NCBI GenBank assembly: GCA_965199095.1
Contig: CBDAQM010000008.1
Span: 276,597 to 340,596, forward strand
Source: LMUY01 sp965199095
GTDB taxonomy: Bacteria; Pseudomonadota; Alphaproteobacteria; Acetobacterales; Acetobacteraceae
Length of the DNA stretch: 64,000 nucleotides
Direction of reading: 5' to 3'
The position numbers were made by a program, and so were the translations under genes. The notes below the pieces were generated by a model that did no database searches, was not told where the DNA came from, and saw only the letters and a program-made list of their open reading frames with translations. Below are positions 1-8,191 of the stretch, one piece after another; the first letter of the stretch is position 1, and every line of letters starts with the position of its first letter.

Positions 1-1240
1 ATTTTGGCCCGGAATTGCGTAGGTTCGTGCTGGTGCAATATCATCAGGGTCAGTCGACGATGCCCCGGCTGCTCGCCCTGTTGCGATCGGTGGGGATTTC
101 GATCTCCAAGCGGCAGTTGGTTCGACTGTTGAATGAGAACCACGAGGCGTTTCTCGCCGAAGCCCAGGATGTTCTGCGCGCAGGGTTAGAGACATCGTCA
201 TGGGTCAGCGTGGACGACACCGGCGCGCGCCACGCCGGCAAGAACGGCTTCTGCACGCAGATCGGCAATGAGTGGTTCACCTGGTTCCGCACCCGTTCCT
301 CGAAAAGCCGGCTAAATTTCCTCGACCTGCTGCGCGCCGGACATACCGATTACGTGCTCAATGATGCGGCTTACGCCTATATGCGCGAGCATGGCTTGCC
401 GGCCGCGTCGATCACCCTTCTGGCGACGGGGCCACAGACGTGGTTTGCTGATGAGGCCGCGTGGCTGGCGCATCTCGACCAGCTCGGCTTGTCCGGGTTG
501 AAGGTCACGCCGGACCCAGTTCAGGTCGCCACCGAAGCGACGTTGTGGGGTAGCGTTCAGGCGCATGAATTTCTGTGCGACGCAGTGATCCTGAGTGATG
601 ACGCCGGGCAGTTCAACGTCAGTCGGCACGCGCTGTGCTGGGTACACGCCGAACGGCTGGTGCATAAGCTGGACACCTTCAACGACGAGCATCGCGCCGC
701 CCAGACGCGGGTTCGTGGCAAGATTTGGGACTTTTACGCCGACCTCAAGGCCTACCAACTGAAGCCGAACAATCGGCGGGCTCGGGCGTTACGGGCCCGC
801 TTCGACCGCATTTTCCTCGGCCGCACCGGATTCGTGACGCTGGACCGCCTGCTTGCGCGGCTGCACGCCAATAAGGCCGAACTGTTGATGGTGCTGGAAC
901 GGCCGCAAATTCCGCTCCACACCAACGGGTCAGAAAACGACATCCGCTGTCACGTCACACGACGCAAGATCAGCGCCGGAACTCGCAGCGAGGTCGGACG
1001 GGATTGCCGCGACGCGTTCCTGAGCCTGGCCAAGACATGCGACAAACTGGGTATCGCCGTCTGGGACTATCTGGGCAGCAGGCTCAAAGTGGTGGGGGCA
1101 GCGATCATTAAACCGCTCGACCACTACGTCAGAGCGCAATGCCGACCCGCCTGACAGGCCGACACGCAAACTGCTCTCGGCTACCCATTCATCTCGGGCG
1201 TTCGCAGCAATCAGTACAGGCGTGCCCACACTTTTGCCCC
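1..1240 (+). mobile_element. Right-hand part of an IS66-like insertion sequence
   Basis: The left end lies outside the window. The element holds the transposase ending at 1154 and a short non-coding tail. The right boundary is inferred, not seen: the reading frame of the disrupted methyltransferase resumes recognisably near 1240, so the terminus should lie at about 1225-1243. The terminal inverted repeat cannot be confirmed without the other end. Confidence 0.5.
3..1154 (+). CDS. IS66-like DDE transposase, 5' end outside window
   Basis: This is a DDE transposase that would cut and join the ends of its own element. The frame is already open at base 3, where it reads FGPELRRFVLVQYHQGQ, so the TTG at 15 is not the real start and the gene continues leftwards. 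The acidic residues expected of the catalytic triad are visible as VSVDDTGA, then ILSDDAGQF, and finally TNGSENDIR near the C-terminus. That last motif, followed by a basic helix-rich tail, is characteristic of IS66-group enzymes. The visible part has no stop or frameshift, so the enzyme may be active. The downstream neighbour is a 5'-truncated gene, which fits an insertion into it. Confidence 0.85.
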   Translation, partial: FGPELRRFVLVQYHQGQSTMPRLLALLRSVGISISKRQLVRLLNENHEAFLAEAQDVLRAGLETSSWVSVDDTGARHAGKNGFCTQIGNEWFTWFRTRSSKSRLNFLDLLRAGHTDYVLNDAAYAYMREHGLPAASITLLATGPQTWFADEAAWLAHLDQLGLSGLKVTPDPVQVATEATLWGSVQAHEFLCDAVILSDDAGQFNVSRHALCWVHAERLVHKLDTFNDEHRAAQTRVRGKIWDFYADLKAYQLKPNNRRARALRARFDRIFLGRTGFVTLDRLLARLHANKAELLMVLERPQIPLHTNGSENDIRCHVTRRKISAGTRSEVGRDCRDAFLSLAKTCDKLGIAVWDYLGSRLKVVGAAIIKPLDHYVRAQCRPA

Positions 1241-1668
1241 TCTTACCCGAAATCCAGTATCGTCACGTGGCCGGCCACGGCATGAATGCGGTCGAGCTGG
1301 CGGCAAACCAGCGGCTGGACGAATGGTTCGTGCAGGACCTGAACGCCAACCCGGCGCTGCCCCTGCCAGACCGCCGGTTCGACGCCGCTTGCCTGTGCGT
1401 ATCCGTGCAGTACCTGCAACAGCCGGTGGCGGTGTTCCGCGAAGCACTGCGGGTGTTACGGCCCGGCGCGCCGATGGTCGTCAGCTTCTCCAACCGCTGC
1501 TTCCCGACCAAGGCGGTGGCGATCTGGCAGGCGCTGTCGGGGGCTGACCAGCAGACGCTCGTCTCGCTCTATCTGTCCCGCGCCGGGTTTGGCCTGATCG
1601 AGACCGGCGACGTCATGCCGCCGGATGGCGACCCGCTCTGGTCGGTCGTAGGCCGGGCGCCCCGGTAA
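1222..1668 (+). pseudogene. SAM-dependent methyltransferase, C-terminal fragment
   Basis: This is the last roughly 140 residues of a class I methyltransferase-like protein. It keeps the later part of the Rossmann fold: the acidic strand with LPDRRFDAACLCVSVQYL, then the LRVLRPGAPMVVSFSNRC strand typical of the post-SAM region. The N-terminal half with the glycine-rich SAM-binding loop is missing because the IS66-like element lies immediately upstream. The ATG at 1222 is probably just inside or next to the element end, so it is not a native start. Its 3' end overlaps the tail of the opposing receiver/EAL gene by about 100 bases. It should be inactive. Confidence 0.7.
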
Positions 1669-2885
1669 GCCGGCGGTTGGCCGTACTCCGCTGAGGCGCC
1701 GCCTCCGCCGGCGATCTGGCTCTCGACCAGCCACACCGCCAGCGCCAGCGCGTCGATCGTTCCCGCGATGGCAGCCCCCCAGCCCGTGCTGCAGCCCGCG
1801 CGTTGCAGGAACAGCCGTTGATCGGGCGTGTCGATGCCGCCGCAATCCACCACCGCCCCCACGTTCTCCGCAAGGGCTATGGCCGTCGCAAGGTCCGCCG
1901 CCGCCCGCGCATCATGCATCGCAGCCGTGGCCAGGCGAGGGTCGATGCCGATTTCGTCGAACGGCGCCTCCAGCGCCAGGCTGCCGGAGGTCCCCGGTTC
2001 GAAGCCTTCCAGGCGCAGGCGGAAGCCCATCAGGCTGAGGCGAACCACGAGTTCACGGGCGGATGCATGCGCATGCCATCCTTCGCTCGGGATGCCGATC
2101 GTCAGGTGCCCAGGTGATAGGTCCGCCCCCTCCGCCACGGCTTCGATGCGCCGCGGCAAGTCCGGGATAGCCACGCTGTCCGCGGGCAAGCGGAAGCCCA
2201 AGCCATGGACGCCGCCCGCCACGCGCCAGGCCGAAAGACAATCTGCCAGGCTGGTGAGCATCGTGCGCGTGGGATCCGACCAGCCCGTGACCTCCGGAGG
2301 CAGCCGGACTTCATCCTGCGTCTGCACGAGTTGCGCCCCGGTGACGAGACCGGACGCAAGCCGGACCCGGGGATGGACGCTCATACCCGGTGCGACGCAA
2401 GGCGGACCCGTGCGGCACGGCTGGCTTGGGGGTTGCCCCACGCCGGTTGGCAGGAAGGTTCCCAGCTTTACCCCCAGCTCGGAGAGGGCCGCTTGCAACG
2501 TCCTTGGCGTCAAGGGTTTGGCAATGGCGCGCAGCGATCGCGTTCCCAGATGCGCGGCGACCTGTTGGGCTGAATGCAGGACCCGCCCGTCGGTGCCGCT
2601 CACCAGGATGATCGGCGTGATCGAGCCCCAAGCCGACAAGACGCGAACGACTTCGATGCCATCCATCAACGGCATCTTGAGGTCGCACAGGATCACGTCG
2701 GGCGGCCTGTCCAGGGCGGCGAAGTAGCCGAGCGCCTGTTCGCCGTCCGCCGCCTCCATCACGCTTCCCGCGCCGAGCAGGCGGAGGATCCGCGTTGCGG
2801 TGCCCCGGCTGAAGGCGTCGTCGTCAACAACCAGGGCGGTGAAGTGCTGTTCGTCGCCACTGGCGAACGTTGTCAAATCTTCCAT
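1569..2885 (-). CDS. Receiver domain protein with a degenerate EAL domain
   Basis: This is a predicted cytoplasmic two-component output protein of 438 residues. Residues 15-140 form a receiver domain with acidic DDD at 21-23, phospho-acceptor Asp68 in CDLKMPLMDG, Ser96 and Lys123. Residues from about 172 to 410 follow the TIM-barrel pattern of EAL phosphodiesterases, but the signature Glu is gone (GAQL where GEAL is expected) and the DDFG loop reads EGFE. Cyclic-di-GMP hydrolysis is therefore unlikely and a protein- or ligand-binding role is more plausible. I chose the ATG at 2885 because GGAG lies seven bases upstream and the receiver follows directly. The opening 55 codons of the longer frame look non-native. 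It lies just downstream of a chemotaxis receptor. Confidence 0.75.
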   Translation of the reverse strand: MEDLTTFASGDEQHFTALVVDDDAFSRGTATRILRLLGAGSVMEAADGEQALGYFAALDRPPDVILCDLKMPLMDGIEVVRVLSAWGSITPIILVSGTDGRVLHSAQQVAAHLGTRSLRAIAKPLTPRTLQAALSELGVKLGTFLPTGVGQPPSQPCRTGPPCVAPGMSVHPRVRLASGLVTGAQLVQTQDEVRLPPEVTGWSDPTRTMLTSLADCLSAWRVAGGVHGLGFRLPADSVAIPDLPRRIEAVAEGADLSPGHLTIGIPSEGWHAHASARELVVRLSLMGFRLRLEGFEPGTSGSLALEAPFDEIGIDPRLATAAMHDARAAADLATAIALAENVGAVVDCGGIDTPDQRLFLQRAGCSTGWGAAIAGTIDALALAVWLVESQIAGGGGASAEYGQPPAYRGARPTTDQSGSPSGGMTSPVSIRPNPARDR

Positions 2886-2997
2886 CGGCAGCTCCGTCAA
2901 GCCAAGTGGGTCTCTGAACAGGCAAGCATGGGGGAGGGCCCGGGCAGCCGCCCTGACGTTCCGCCGGAAACGAACGCGCTCTAAGTTAAAACTCCTC

Positions 2998-5214
2998 TCA
3001 ACCCGCCTGGTCGGCGGACGCCGTCGCCATGCGCCCGGCCCCCCGCGCAACGACCTTCAGCGGCGCCTGTCCGGCACGGCGCGTCGGCGGTTCCGGGGCG
3101 TTGCCGCTGGGCGGCGCCGCAAGGGTGAAGCGTTCGGTGAGCAGCACCAGCTCCGCCGTTTCCCGTTCGAGCGCCTGGTTCGCCGCCGTGCTCTGCTCGC
3201 CCATGGCGGCGTTCTGCTGCGTGACTTGATCCATCTGGTTGATCGCGGTGTTCACCTCGTGCAACCCGGTGGACTGTTCACGCGCGGAGGCGGCCATCTC
3301 CGTGACCGCTTCCGCGATCTCGCCGACCTGGCTGGCGATGCGCCCGAGCGCCTCACCCGCCCGGCCGACCAGCTTCACGCCCATATCCACCTGTCCCACC
3401 GAGGTTGAAATCAGCGCCTTGATTTCCTTGGCGGCCGCCGCCGAGCGTTGGGCCAGCGCCCTGACTTCGCTCGCCACCACGGCAAACCCGCGGCCGGAAT
3501 CGCCTGCCCGCGCCGCCTCGACCCCGGCGTTCAGCGCCAGCAGGTTGGTCTGGAACGCGATCTCGTCGATGACGCCGATGATTTGGCTGATTTGCCTGGA
3601 GGATTGCTCGATGCTGCCCATGGCGCCCACCGCCTCGTGCACCACGTCGCCGGATTGCTCGGCGTCCGTCCTGGTGCGTGCGACGACCAGGCTGGCCTGC
3701 AGGGCGCCCTCCGCGGTCTTGCGCACCGTCGCGGTGATCTGGTCCAGCGCGGCTGCCGTCTCCTCCAGGCTTGCCGCCTGGTGCTCGGTCCTCCTCGAGA
3801 GATCGGCCGCCGCCTGCGCGACCTCGCCCGTTCCGGAGCGGATCCCCGCGGTGGCGGTCACGACGGCGCTGATGGCGCCGTGCAGCGCCTGCACCGCCGC
3901 GTTAAAGTCCGTCCGCAGACCTTCGTACTGCGGCGAGAAACTCCGGCCCAGCGTGCATGTCAGGTCCCCGCCGGCCAGCCGGGCGAGTCCGGAGGCGAGA
4001 TCCTCCACCACCACCGCCTGTTGCTCAGCCTTCTCGATGCGATCCGACTCGACGCGGGCCCGCTCGGCTTCCGTAGCGCGCGCCTGCTCCAGGGACGCCG
4101 CTTCCAGGCGGCGCTTCTCGATTTCCGCTTCCCGGAAAACCTGCACGGCGCCGGCCATGGTGCCGATCTCATCGCTCCGCCCGACGCCGGGGATCGCCAT
4201 GTCCGTGGCGCCCGCCGCCAGGCCGCTCATGGCGCGCGTCATGGCCGTGAGTGGCCGGGCGATGCTTCGTCCGATAAGGAAGGCGAGCCCGGCGCTCAAA
4301 GCAAGCCCCACCGCCGCGAGCAGCTCGCTCAGCAACTTGGACTGCGCCATCATGGCCGCGGTATCCGCCTCGGCGGTTGCGTAAACCTTCTTCAGCGACG
4401 TTCCCGCCATGTCCAGGCTCGCCTGCATCGCGATGATCTGCGGGCTCAACCGGTCTTCGTACAAGGTGTTGCTTGAGATACGTGCGTCATATCCCGCAGC
4501 GAAGTTGGCGCCGTAAGAGACCATGGCGGCCTGGAGTTCTCCAGCCAACGCCGCGTTGTCACGGGAGGCGGCTTGGGCAAACGCCGCTATCGCGTCCATC
4601 GCCGCGTCGAACACCGCCTTGAAGGCGTCCTGGGCAGCGGGGTCTTCCGTTGCCTGGAATTTGAGGTTCTCGATCCGCACCAGCAACATCGCCCGCTCGA
4701 CCTTGACCACCAGCGCCTTCTCCGCTCCGGCCGAAGCCGCATCAACAAGCTTCTTGACGACGACGGTCATCATCTCACCCTGCTTGATCATATCCGTGCG
4801 GATGGTGATGGCCTTCTTTACCAACGCCCCGAACCGAACCAGGTCTTCCCCGTGCACGCGCAGCGCGTCCTTGACACTGAGGTAGATCTTACGACGCTCC
4901 TCCGCGACCGTCTTCGTCACCGCGTTGTCCAAGTCTGAGCGGACCTCGTCGCGTCGCTTGGCAAGCTCCTCCCACGCGTCTGGATCACCATCGCGTCGGT
5001 ACCGCGTCTCGGCCCGACGCGCAGCCTCGAGATTCAGGGAGGTGTCCTGATTGCGTAGGAGGCTGGCCGCGAAGCTGGACATTTTCGTCTGCTGCCCCGC
5101 GAGATCGGACACCTGGTAGATGCCGGTACCCGCGATGCCGAGTGCGACCAGGCTGACGAGCGCGAAGCCGCCGTATATCCGCGTGGAGATGTTAGGTCGG
5201 AAAAACATCTTCAT
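2998..5214 (-). CDS. Methyl-accepting chemotaxis protein
   Basis: This is a transmembrane chemoreceptor of 738 residues that would signal through CheW/CheA. An N-terminal membrane helix (about 13-33) is followed by a long helical periplasmic sensor of roughly 260 residues, a second membrane helix (about 294-315), a HAMP domain starting at SIARPLTAM, and a coiled-coil signalling domain. The highly conserved hairpin tip is present as EIAFQTNLLALNAG. The C-terminus carries no clear CheR-docking pentapeptide. The ATG at 5214 is preceded by GAGGAG. The ligand cannot be deduced. An AT-rich stretch at 5268-5282 is a likely promoter region. The receiver/EAL gene follows 112 bases downstream on the same strand. 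Confidence 0.93.
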   Translation of the reverse strand: MKMFFRPNISTRIYGGFALVSLVALGIAGTGIYQVSDLAGQQTKMSSFAASLLRNQDTSLNLEAARRAETRYRRDGDPDAWEELAKRRDEVRSDLDNAVTKTVAEERRKIYLSVKDALRVHGEDLVRFGALVKKAITIRTDMIKQGEMMTVVVKKLVDAASAGAEKALVVKVERAMLLVRIENLKFQATEDPAAQDAFKAVFDAAMDAIAAFAQAASRDNAALAGELQAAMVSYGANFAAGYDARISSNTLYEDRLSPQIIAMQASLDMAGTSLKKVYATAEADTAAMMAQSKLLSELLAAVGLALSAGLAFLIGRSIARPLTAMTRAMSGLAAGATDMAIPGVGRSDEIGTMAGAVQVFREAEIEKRRLEAASLEQARATEAERARVESDRIEKAEQQAVVVEDLASGLARLAGGDLTCTLGRSFSPQYEGLRTDFNAAVQALHGAISAVVTATAGIRSGTGEVAQAAADLSRRTEHQAASLEETAAALDQITATVRKTAEGALQASLVVARTRTDAEQSGDVVHEAVGAMGSIEQSSRQISQIIGVIDEIAFQTNLLALNAGVEAARAGDSGRGFAVVASEVRALAQRSAAAAKEIKALISTSVGQVDMGVKLVGRAGEALGRIASQVGEIAEAVTEMAASAREQSTGLHEVNTAINQMDQVTQQNAAMGEQSTAANQALERETAELVLLTERFTLAAPPSGNAPEPPTRRAGQAPLKVVARGAGRMATASADQAG

Positions 5215-5265
5215 GAAGCATGGCTCCTCGAGTAGATGCCGTCGTTGCAAGACGTTGGCCAAGCG

Positions 5266-5296
5266 CATATATTATATATAATGACTTGCTTGTTAA
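5266..5296 (-). promoter_or_regulatory. AT-rich promoter-like island upstream of the chemoreceptor
   Basis: An alternating A/T run (ATATATTATATATAATG on the + strand) stands out from the GC-rich surroundings. On the minus strand it gives a TATAAT hexamer (5276-5271) with TTAACA at 5296-5291. The 14-base spacing is shorter than usual, so the exact hexamers are uncertain. Confidence 0.35.
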
Positions 5297-5351
5297 GACG
5301 TAGTTAAAGAATTGGGAGCTAACCGTGTTCCTGCCCGGACATAACGGTCCC

Positions 5352-5933
5352 TCATTCGGCGTGAAGATACGACCTTGATACCCGCTCGCTCGGACTGGCG
5401 GAGCTTCGCTGCTTTACCCCGGCGTAATCGTCGGAGGTCTTCCCGTGCAATTGATGCAGGGCGCCGTGGGCCAACAGTTGGATGTCCGCGTATCGGGCAA
5501 GCCTCATGAGGTTCGAGATCTCGCGTTCGGTCACGCGCCGTGGCTGCGACCCGAGGACACAGAGCGCCCCGACCCCGTCCACCAGTTTGACTCCCGCGTA
5601 GAAACGGATCCGTGGGTGAGATGTCACAAGCGGATTGTCGGCGAACCGCGCGTCCTGGGTTGCGTCCTCGACGGTCATGGCGCCGGTGCTCTCAATCGTA
5701 TGGGAGCAGAACGACGTGCAGCGCGGTGTCTCCTTCACATGCAAGCCGATGACCGTCTTGAACCATTGGCGCTCCGTGTCGACCAGGCTTATCGCCGCCA
5801 TTGTCGAACCCGGGAGCAACGTCATCGCCTGCTCGGCGAACGCCCTGAAGTATTTGTCGCCCTCCGTATCCAGGATGCCCAGTTGATGCAGGCGGGCTAG
5901 CCTGCTGGACTCCGGCAATTTACACTGCAACAT
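5352..5933 (-). CDS. GAF domain protein
   Basis: This is a 193-residue cytoplasmic protein consisting mainly of one GAF domain (about 20-155). It begins with the ESSRLARLHQLGILDT pattern common to stand-alone GAF proteins and continues with AAISLVDTERQWFK and the CSHTI motif. The C-terminal 35 residues are low-complexity and probably disordered. No kinase, GGDEF or HTH output is attached, so it would act as a small-molecule or redox sensor or as a partner of another protein. It lies upstream of the chemoreceptor on the same strand with a 137-base gap. Both genes have unusually AT-rich promoter regions, so joint expression is possible. Confidence 0.82.
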   Translation of the reverse strand: MLQCKLPESSRLARLHQLGILDTEGDKYFRAFAEQAMTLLPGSTMAAISLVDTERQWFKTVIGLHVKETPRCTSFCSHTIESTGAMTVEDATQDARFADNPLVTSHPRIRFYAGVKLVDGVGALCVLGSQPRRVTEREISNLMRLARYADIQLLAHGALHQLHGKTSDDYAGVKQRSSASPSERVSRSYLHAE

Positions 5934-5944
5934 GGTCCAATTCC

Positions 5945-5980
5945 CATATAATATACGAAATAATATAGGATGGCGGTTAA
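5945..5980 (-). promoter_or_regulatory. AT-rich promoter-like island upstream of the GAF gene
   Basis: On the minus strand TTAACC (5980-5975) is followed after 19 bases by TATATT (5955-5950), within ATAATATA-rich sequence ending about 17 bases before the GAF start codon. It resembles the island upstream of the neighbouring chemoreceptor. Confidence 0.35.
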
Positions 5981-6040
5981 GGAGTCGTTCCCCTAGCCCG
6001 TCTTATTCAGCGCATGCCAGAGAATCGCTGGCGGGTGTAG

Positions 6041-6541
6041 CGTAAGCGGCACGGCGAACCTGTTCGGGTTTCTCGACGCTCATCAATCCTGGCGTCATGT
6101 GAAGGTCACCGATCATCGCACTGCCAGCGATTTCGCCCAGTGCATGCGTGACCTGGCCGACCTGCATTACGCTGAGGCAGATGTCATCAGGGTGGTTCTG
6201 GACAATCTGTCCACCCACACCGCCGGCGCGCTCTACGAACCTTCACCGCCGAAAAAGCGCATCGGCTGCTGAAGCGTCTGGAGTTCCACTACACGCCCAA
6301 GCACGCCAGTTGGCTGAACATGGTGGAGATCGAGATCGGCGTGCTGCGTGGCAGATGCCTGGACCGCCGCCCCGGCGAGCGGGATCGGCTCGAAGCCGAG
6401 ATAGCAGCTTGGCAAAAGCGGCGAAACGAGAGCGGCGCCCGAGTCAAGTGGATGTTCACAACCGCGGCGTGCCGGGGCCGAACTCAGCAGCGCCCACCCG
6501 CAGGTCGCCAACGAGTCAAAATTACCGTGACGAGTTACTAG
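6041..6541 (+). pseudogene. IS630-family transposase remnant, truncated and frameshifted
   Basis: This is the C-terminal half of an IS630-type DDE transposase. One frame reads GTANLFGFLDAHQSW, then VVLDNLSTHTAGALYE, which contains the second catalytic Asp. Near 6240 the homology moves to another frame, FTAEKAHRLLKRLEFHYTP, then ASWLNMVEIEIGVLRGR with the catalytic Glu region. So a one-base frameshift lies at about 6240, and the N-terminal helix-turn-helix part is missing. The element is dead. It marks a past insertion or rearrangement between the GAF gene and the lone receiver gene. Confidence 0.8.
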
Positions 6542-6587
6542 TGTCCGACCGGTGAACGCGCTACAGCAGGGATGTCGAAAAACTGAT

Positions 6588-6607
6588 GCAACCCCACGAT
6601 GGGTTGC
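6588..6607. repeat. Perfect hairpin in the gap after the IS630 remnant
   Basis: A 7-bp perfect stem (GCAACCC / GGGTTGC) encloses a 6-base loop. It lies in a 233-base gap (6542-6774) that otherwise shows no gene. No T-run follows, so it is not an obvious terminator. It could be a fragment of the IS end. Confidence 0.4.
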
Positions 6608-6774
6608 GCTTTACACCCCGTCATACAGACGCAGGGGTGAATACCAGCGATGCGTCACCGCCCTCCGCCCAGTATGACGTGCAGGAGAGCACAGGCGCTG
6701 AGTGGGAACACAGCTTGAGACATTCGATTATGTAGCGAGAGTCAGATTAAACGGGTCAATAAGTAGATGGGTGA

Positions 6775-7155
6775 ATGACAAACCGTGAGCCGAGACTCCG
6801 CGGAACCGTTGTTATCGTGGAAGACGATGACATCATCCGCAACGCCCTGCTGGAATCATTAACAGAGGCCGGTTTTAACGTCATTGAAGCCGTCGACGCA
6901 GATGACGCCAACATGCTCCTTGAACATGGTGCGACGGGAATTTACGCGCTCATTACCGACAATAGTATGCCAGGTTCGATGAATGGCATCAAGCTCGCCA
7001 GGCTTGCGCGGGAAAAATGGCCGTGGATCAACCTCGTCGTCGCCGCCCGACTTGTCGACCCAGGGACGAACTTGCCGCCAGGATGTCGATACTTCCCCAA
7101 GCCATACCGCGTCGCGCACATCCTGGAACATCTCGAGATGGTCGGTCAGCGGTAA
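6775..7155 (+). CDS. Single-domain response regulator
   Basis: This is a 126-residue stand-alone receiver domain of the CheY-like fold with no output domain. The acidic cluster EDDD (16-19), phospho-acceptor Asp62 in LITDNSMPG and Lys109 in FPKPY are present. The usual Thr/Ser after strand 4 is replaced by Ala (VVAAR, about 90-91), which would weaken the Y-T switch. No SD sequence stands out before the ATG, so expression may be low. It ends two bases from the end of purS on the opposite strand. A sensor kinase partner is not in the window. Confidence 0.83.
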   Translation: MTNREPRLRGTVVIVEDDDIIRNALLESLTEAGFNVIEAVDADDANMLLEHGATGIYALITDNSMPGSMNGIKLARLAREKWPWINLVVAARLVDPGTNLPPGCRYFPKPYRVAHILEHLEMVGQR

Positions 7156-7157
7156 GG

Positions 7158-7403
7158 TCAGCCGCCAGGCACGTCCACGCGGAAGCTCTCGATCACGGTG
7201 TTGGCGAGCAGCTTGCGGGCCATCGCCTCCCCCGTCTGCCGGGCAAGCGCCGGGTCGGTTTCGGCGACATCCAACTCGATCACCTTGCCGGCGCGGACCT
7301 CGCCCACGCCGGTGAAGCCGAGATGACCCAGGGCATGACCGATCGCGCGGCCCTGCGGGTCCAGCACGCCGTCCTTCAGCATGACCGTGACGGTGATTTT
7401 CAC
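7158..7403 (-). CDS. purS: Phosphoribosylformylglycinamidine synthase subunit PurS
   Basis: PurS is the small subunit that bridges PurL and PurQ in the fourth step of purine synthesis (FGAR to FGAM). The 81-residue protein matches the family length and pattern: MKITVTVMLKDGVLDPQG, then IGHALGHLGF and the C-terminal VIESFRVDV strand. The GTG start overlaps the purC stop as GTGA, so the two are translationally coupled. The usual downstream purQ and purL genes are absent: the next gene is a convergent response regulator only two bases away. Confidence 0.93.
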   Translation of the reverse strand: MKITVTVMLKDGVLDPQGRAIGHALGHLGFTGVGEVRAGKVIELDVAETDPALARQTGEAMARKLLANTVIESFRVDVPGG

Positions 7404-8167
7404 TGCATCGCCTCCGGCCCCTTCAGGTCACGCGAGCCGGCTTCCGGCAGGATGCCGAGACGGCGGGCGACCTCCTGATACGCCTCTTCCACGCGGCCCA
7501 GGTCGCGCCGGAACCGGTCCTTGTCCATCTTTTCGTTGGTCTTGCTGTCCCAAAGCCGGCAATTATCCGGGCTGATCTCGTCGGCCAGGACGATGCGCAT
7601 GTCCTCGTCCTCCCAAAGCCGGCCATACTCCACCTTGAAATCCACCAGCGTGATGCCGACACCGAGGAACAGCCCGGACAGGAAGTCGTTCACCCGCAGG
7701 GTCAGCGCCACGATGTCGTCCATATCGGCCGTGTTGGCCCAGCCGAAGGCGGTGATGTGCTCCTCTGCGACCATCGGATCGCTCAACGCCTCGTTCTTGT
7801 AGTAGTATTCGATGATCGAGCGGGGCAGCCGCGTGCCTTCCGGGATGCCGAGCCGGGTGGACAGCGACCCGGCGGCCACGTTGCGCACCACCACCTGCAG
7901 CGGGATGATCTCCACCTCGCGGATCAACTGTTCCCGCATGTTCAGCCGGCGGACGAAGTGGGTCGGGACGCCGATCTCGCCCAACTTGGTCATCAGGTAC
8001 TCGCTGATGCGGTTGTTCAGCACGCCCTTGCCAGTGATGATGCCCTTCTTGGCGCCGTTGGCGGAGGACGCATCGTCCTTGAAGTATTGCACGAGGGTGC
8101 CCGGCTCCGGTCCTTCGAACAGAACCTTGGCCTTGCCCTCATAGAGCTGCCGGCGGCGAGCCATCAT
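7400..8167 (-). CDS. purC: Phosphoribosylaminoimidazole-succinocarboxamide synthase
   Basis: This is SAICAR synthetase, which joins CAIR and aspartate using ATP in purine synthesis. The 255 residues match the usual bacterial length. The N-terminal MMARRRQLYEGKAKVLFEG holds the characteristic YEGKAK lysine motif, and the later LVDFKVEYGR and DEISPDNCRLWD are family signatures. The start could be either of two adjacent ATG codons (8167 or 8164). It is coupled to purS downstream. The product of PurC is the substrate of PurB, encoded about 1.1 kb upstream on the same strand. Confidence 0.97.
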   Translation of the reverse strand: MMARRRQLYEGKAKVLFEGPEPGTLVQYFKDDASSANGAKKGIITGKGVLNNRISEYLMTKLGEIGVPTHFVRRLNMREQLIREVEIIPLQVVVRNVAAGSLSTRLGIPEGTRLPRSIIEYYYKNEALSDPMVAEEHITAFGWANTADMDDIVALTLRVNDFLSGLFLGVGITLVDFKVEYGRLWEDEDMRIVLADEISPDNCRLWDSKTNEKMDKDRFRRDLGRVEEAYQEVARRLGILPEAGSRDLKGPEAMQ

Positions 8168-8191
8168 CCGTACCCTCGTGTGAGACGCGCC

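Noticed and set aside
3239..4384. Long plus-strand frame opposite the chemoreceptor
   Set aside because: The minus-strand receptor has clear domains, and the plus frame is Ser/Ala/Arg-rich shadow sequence.
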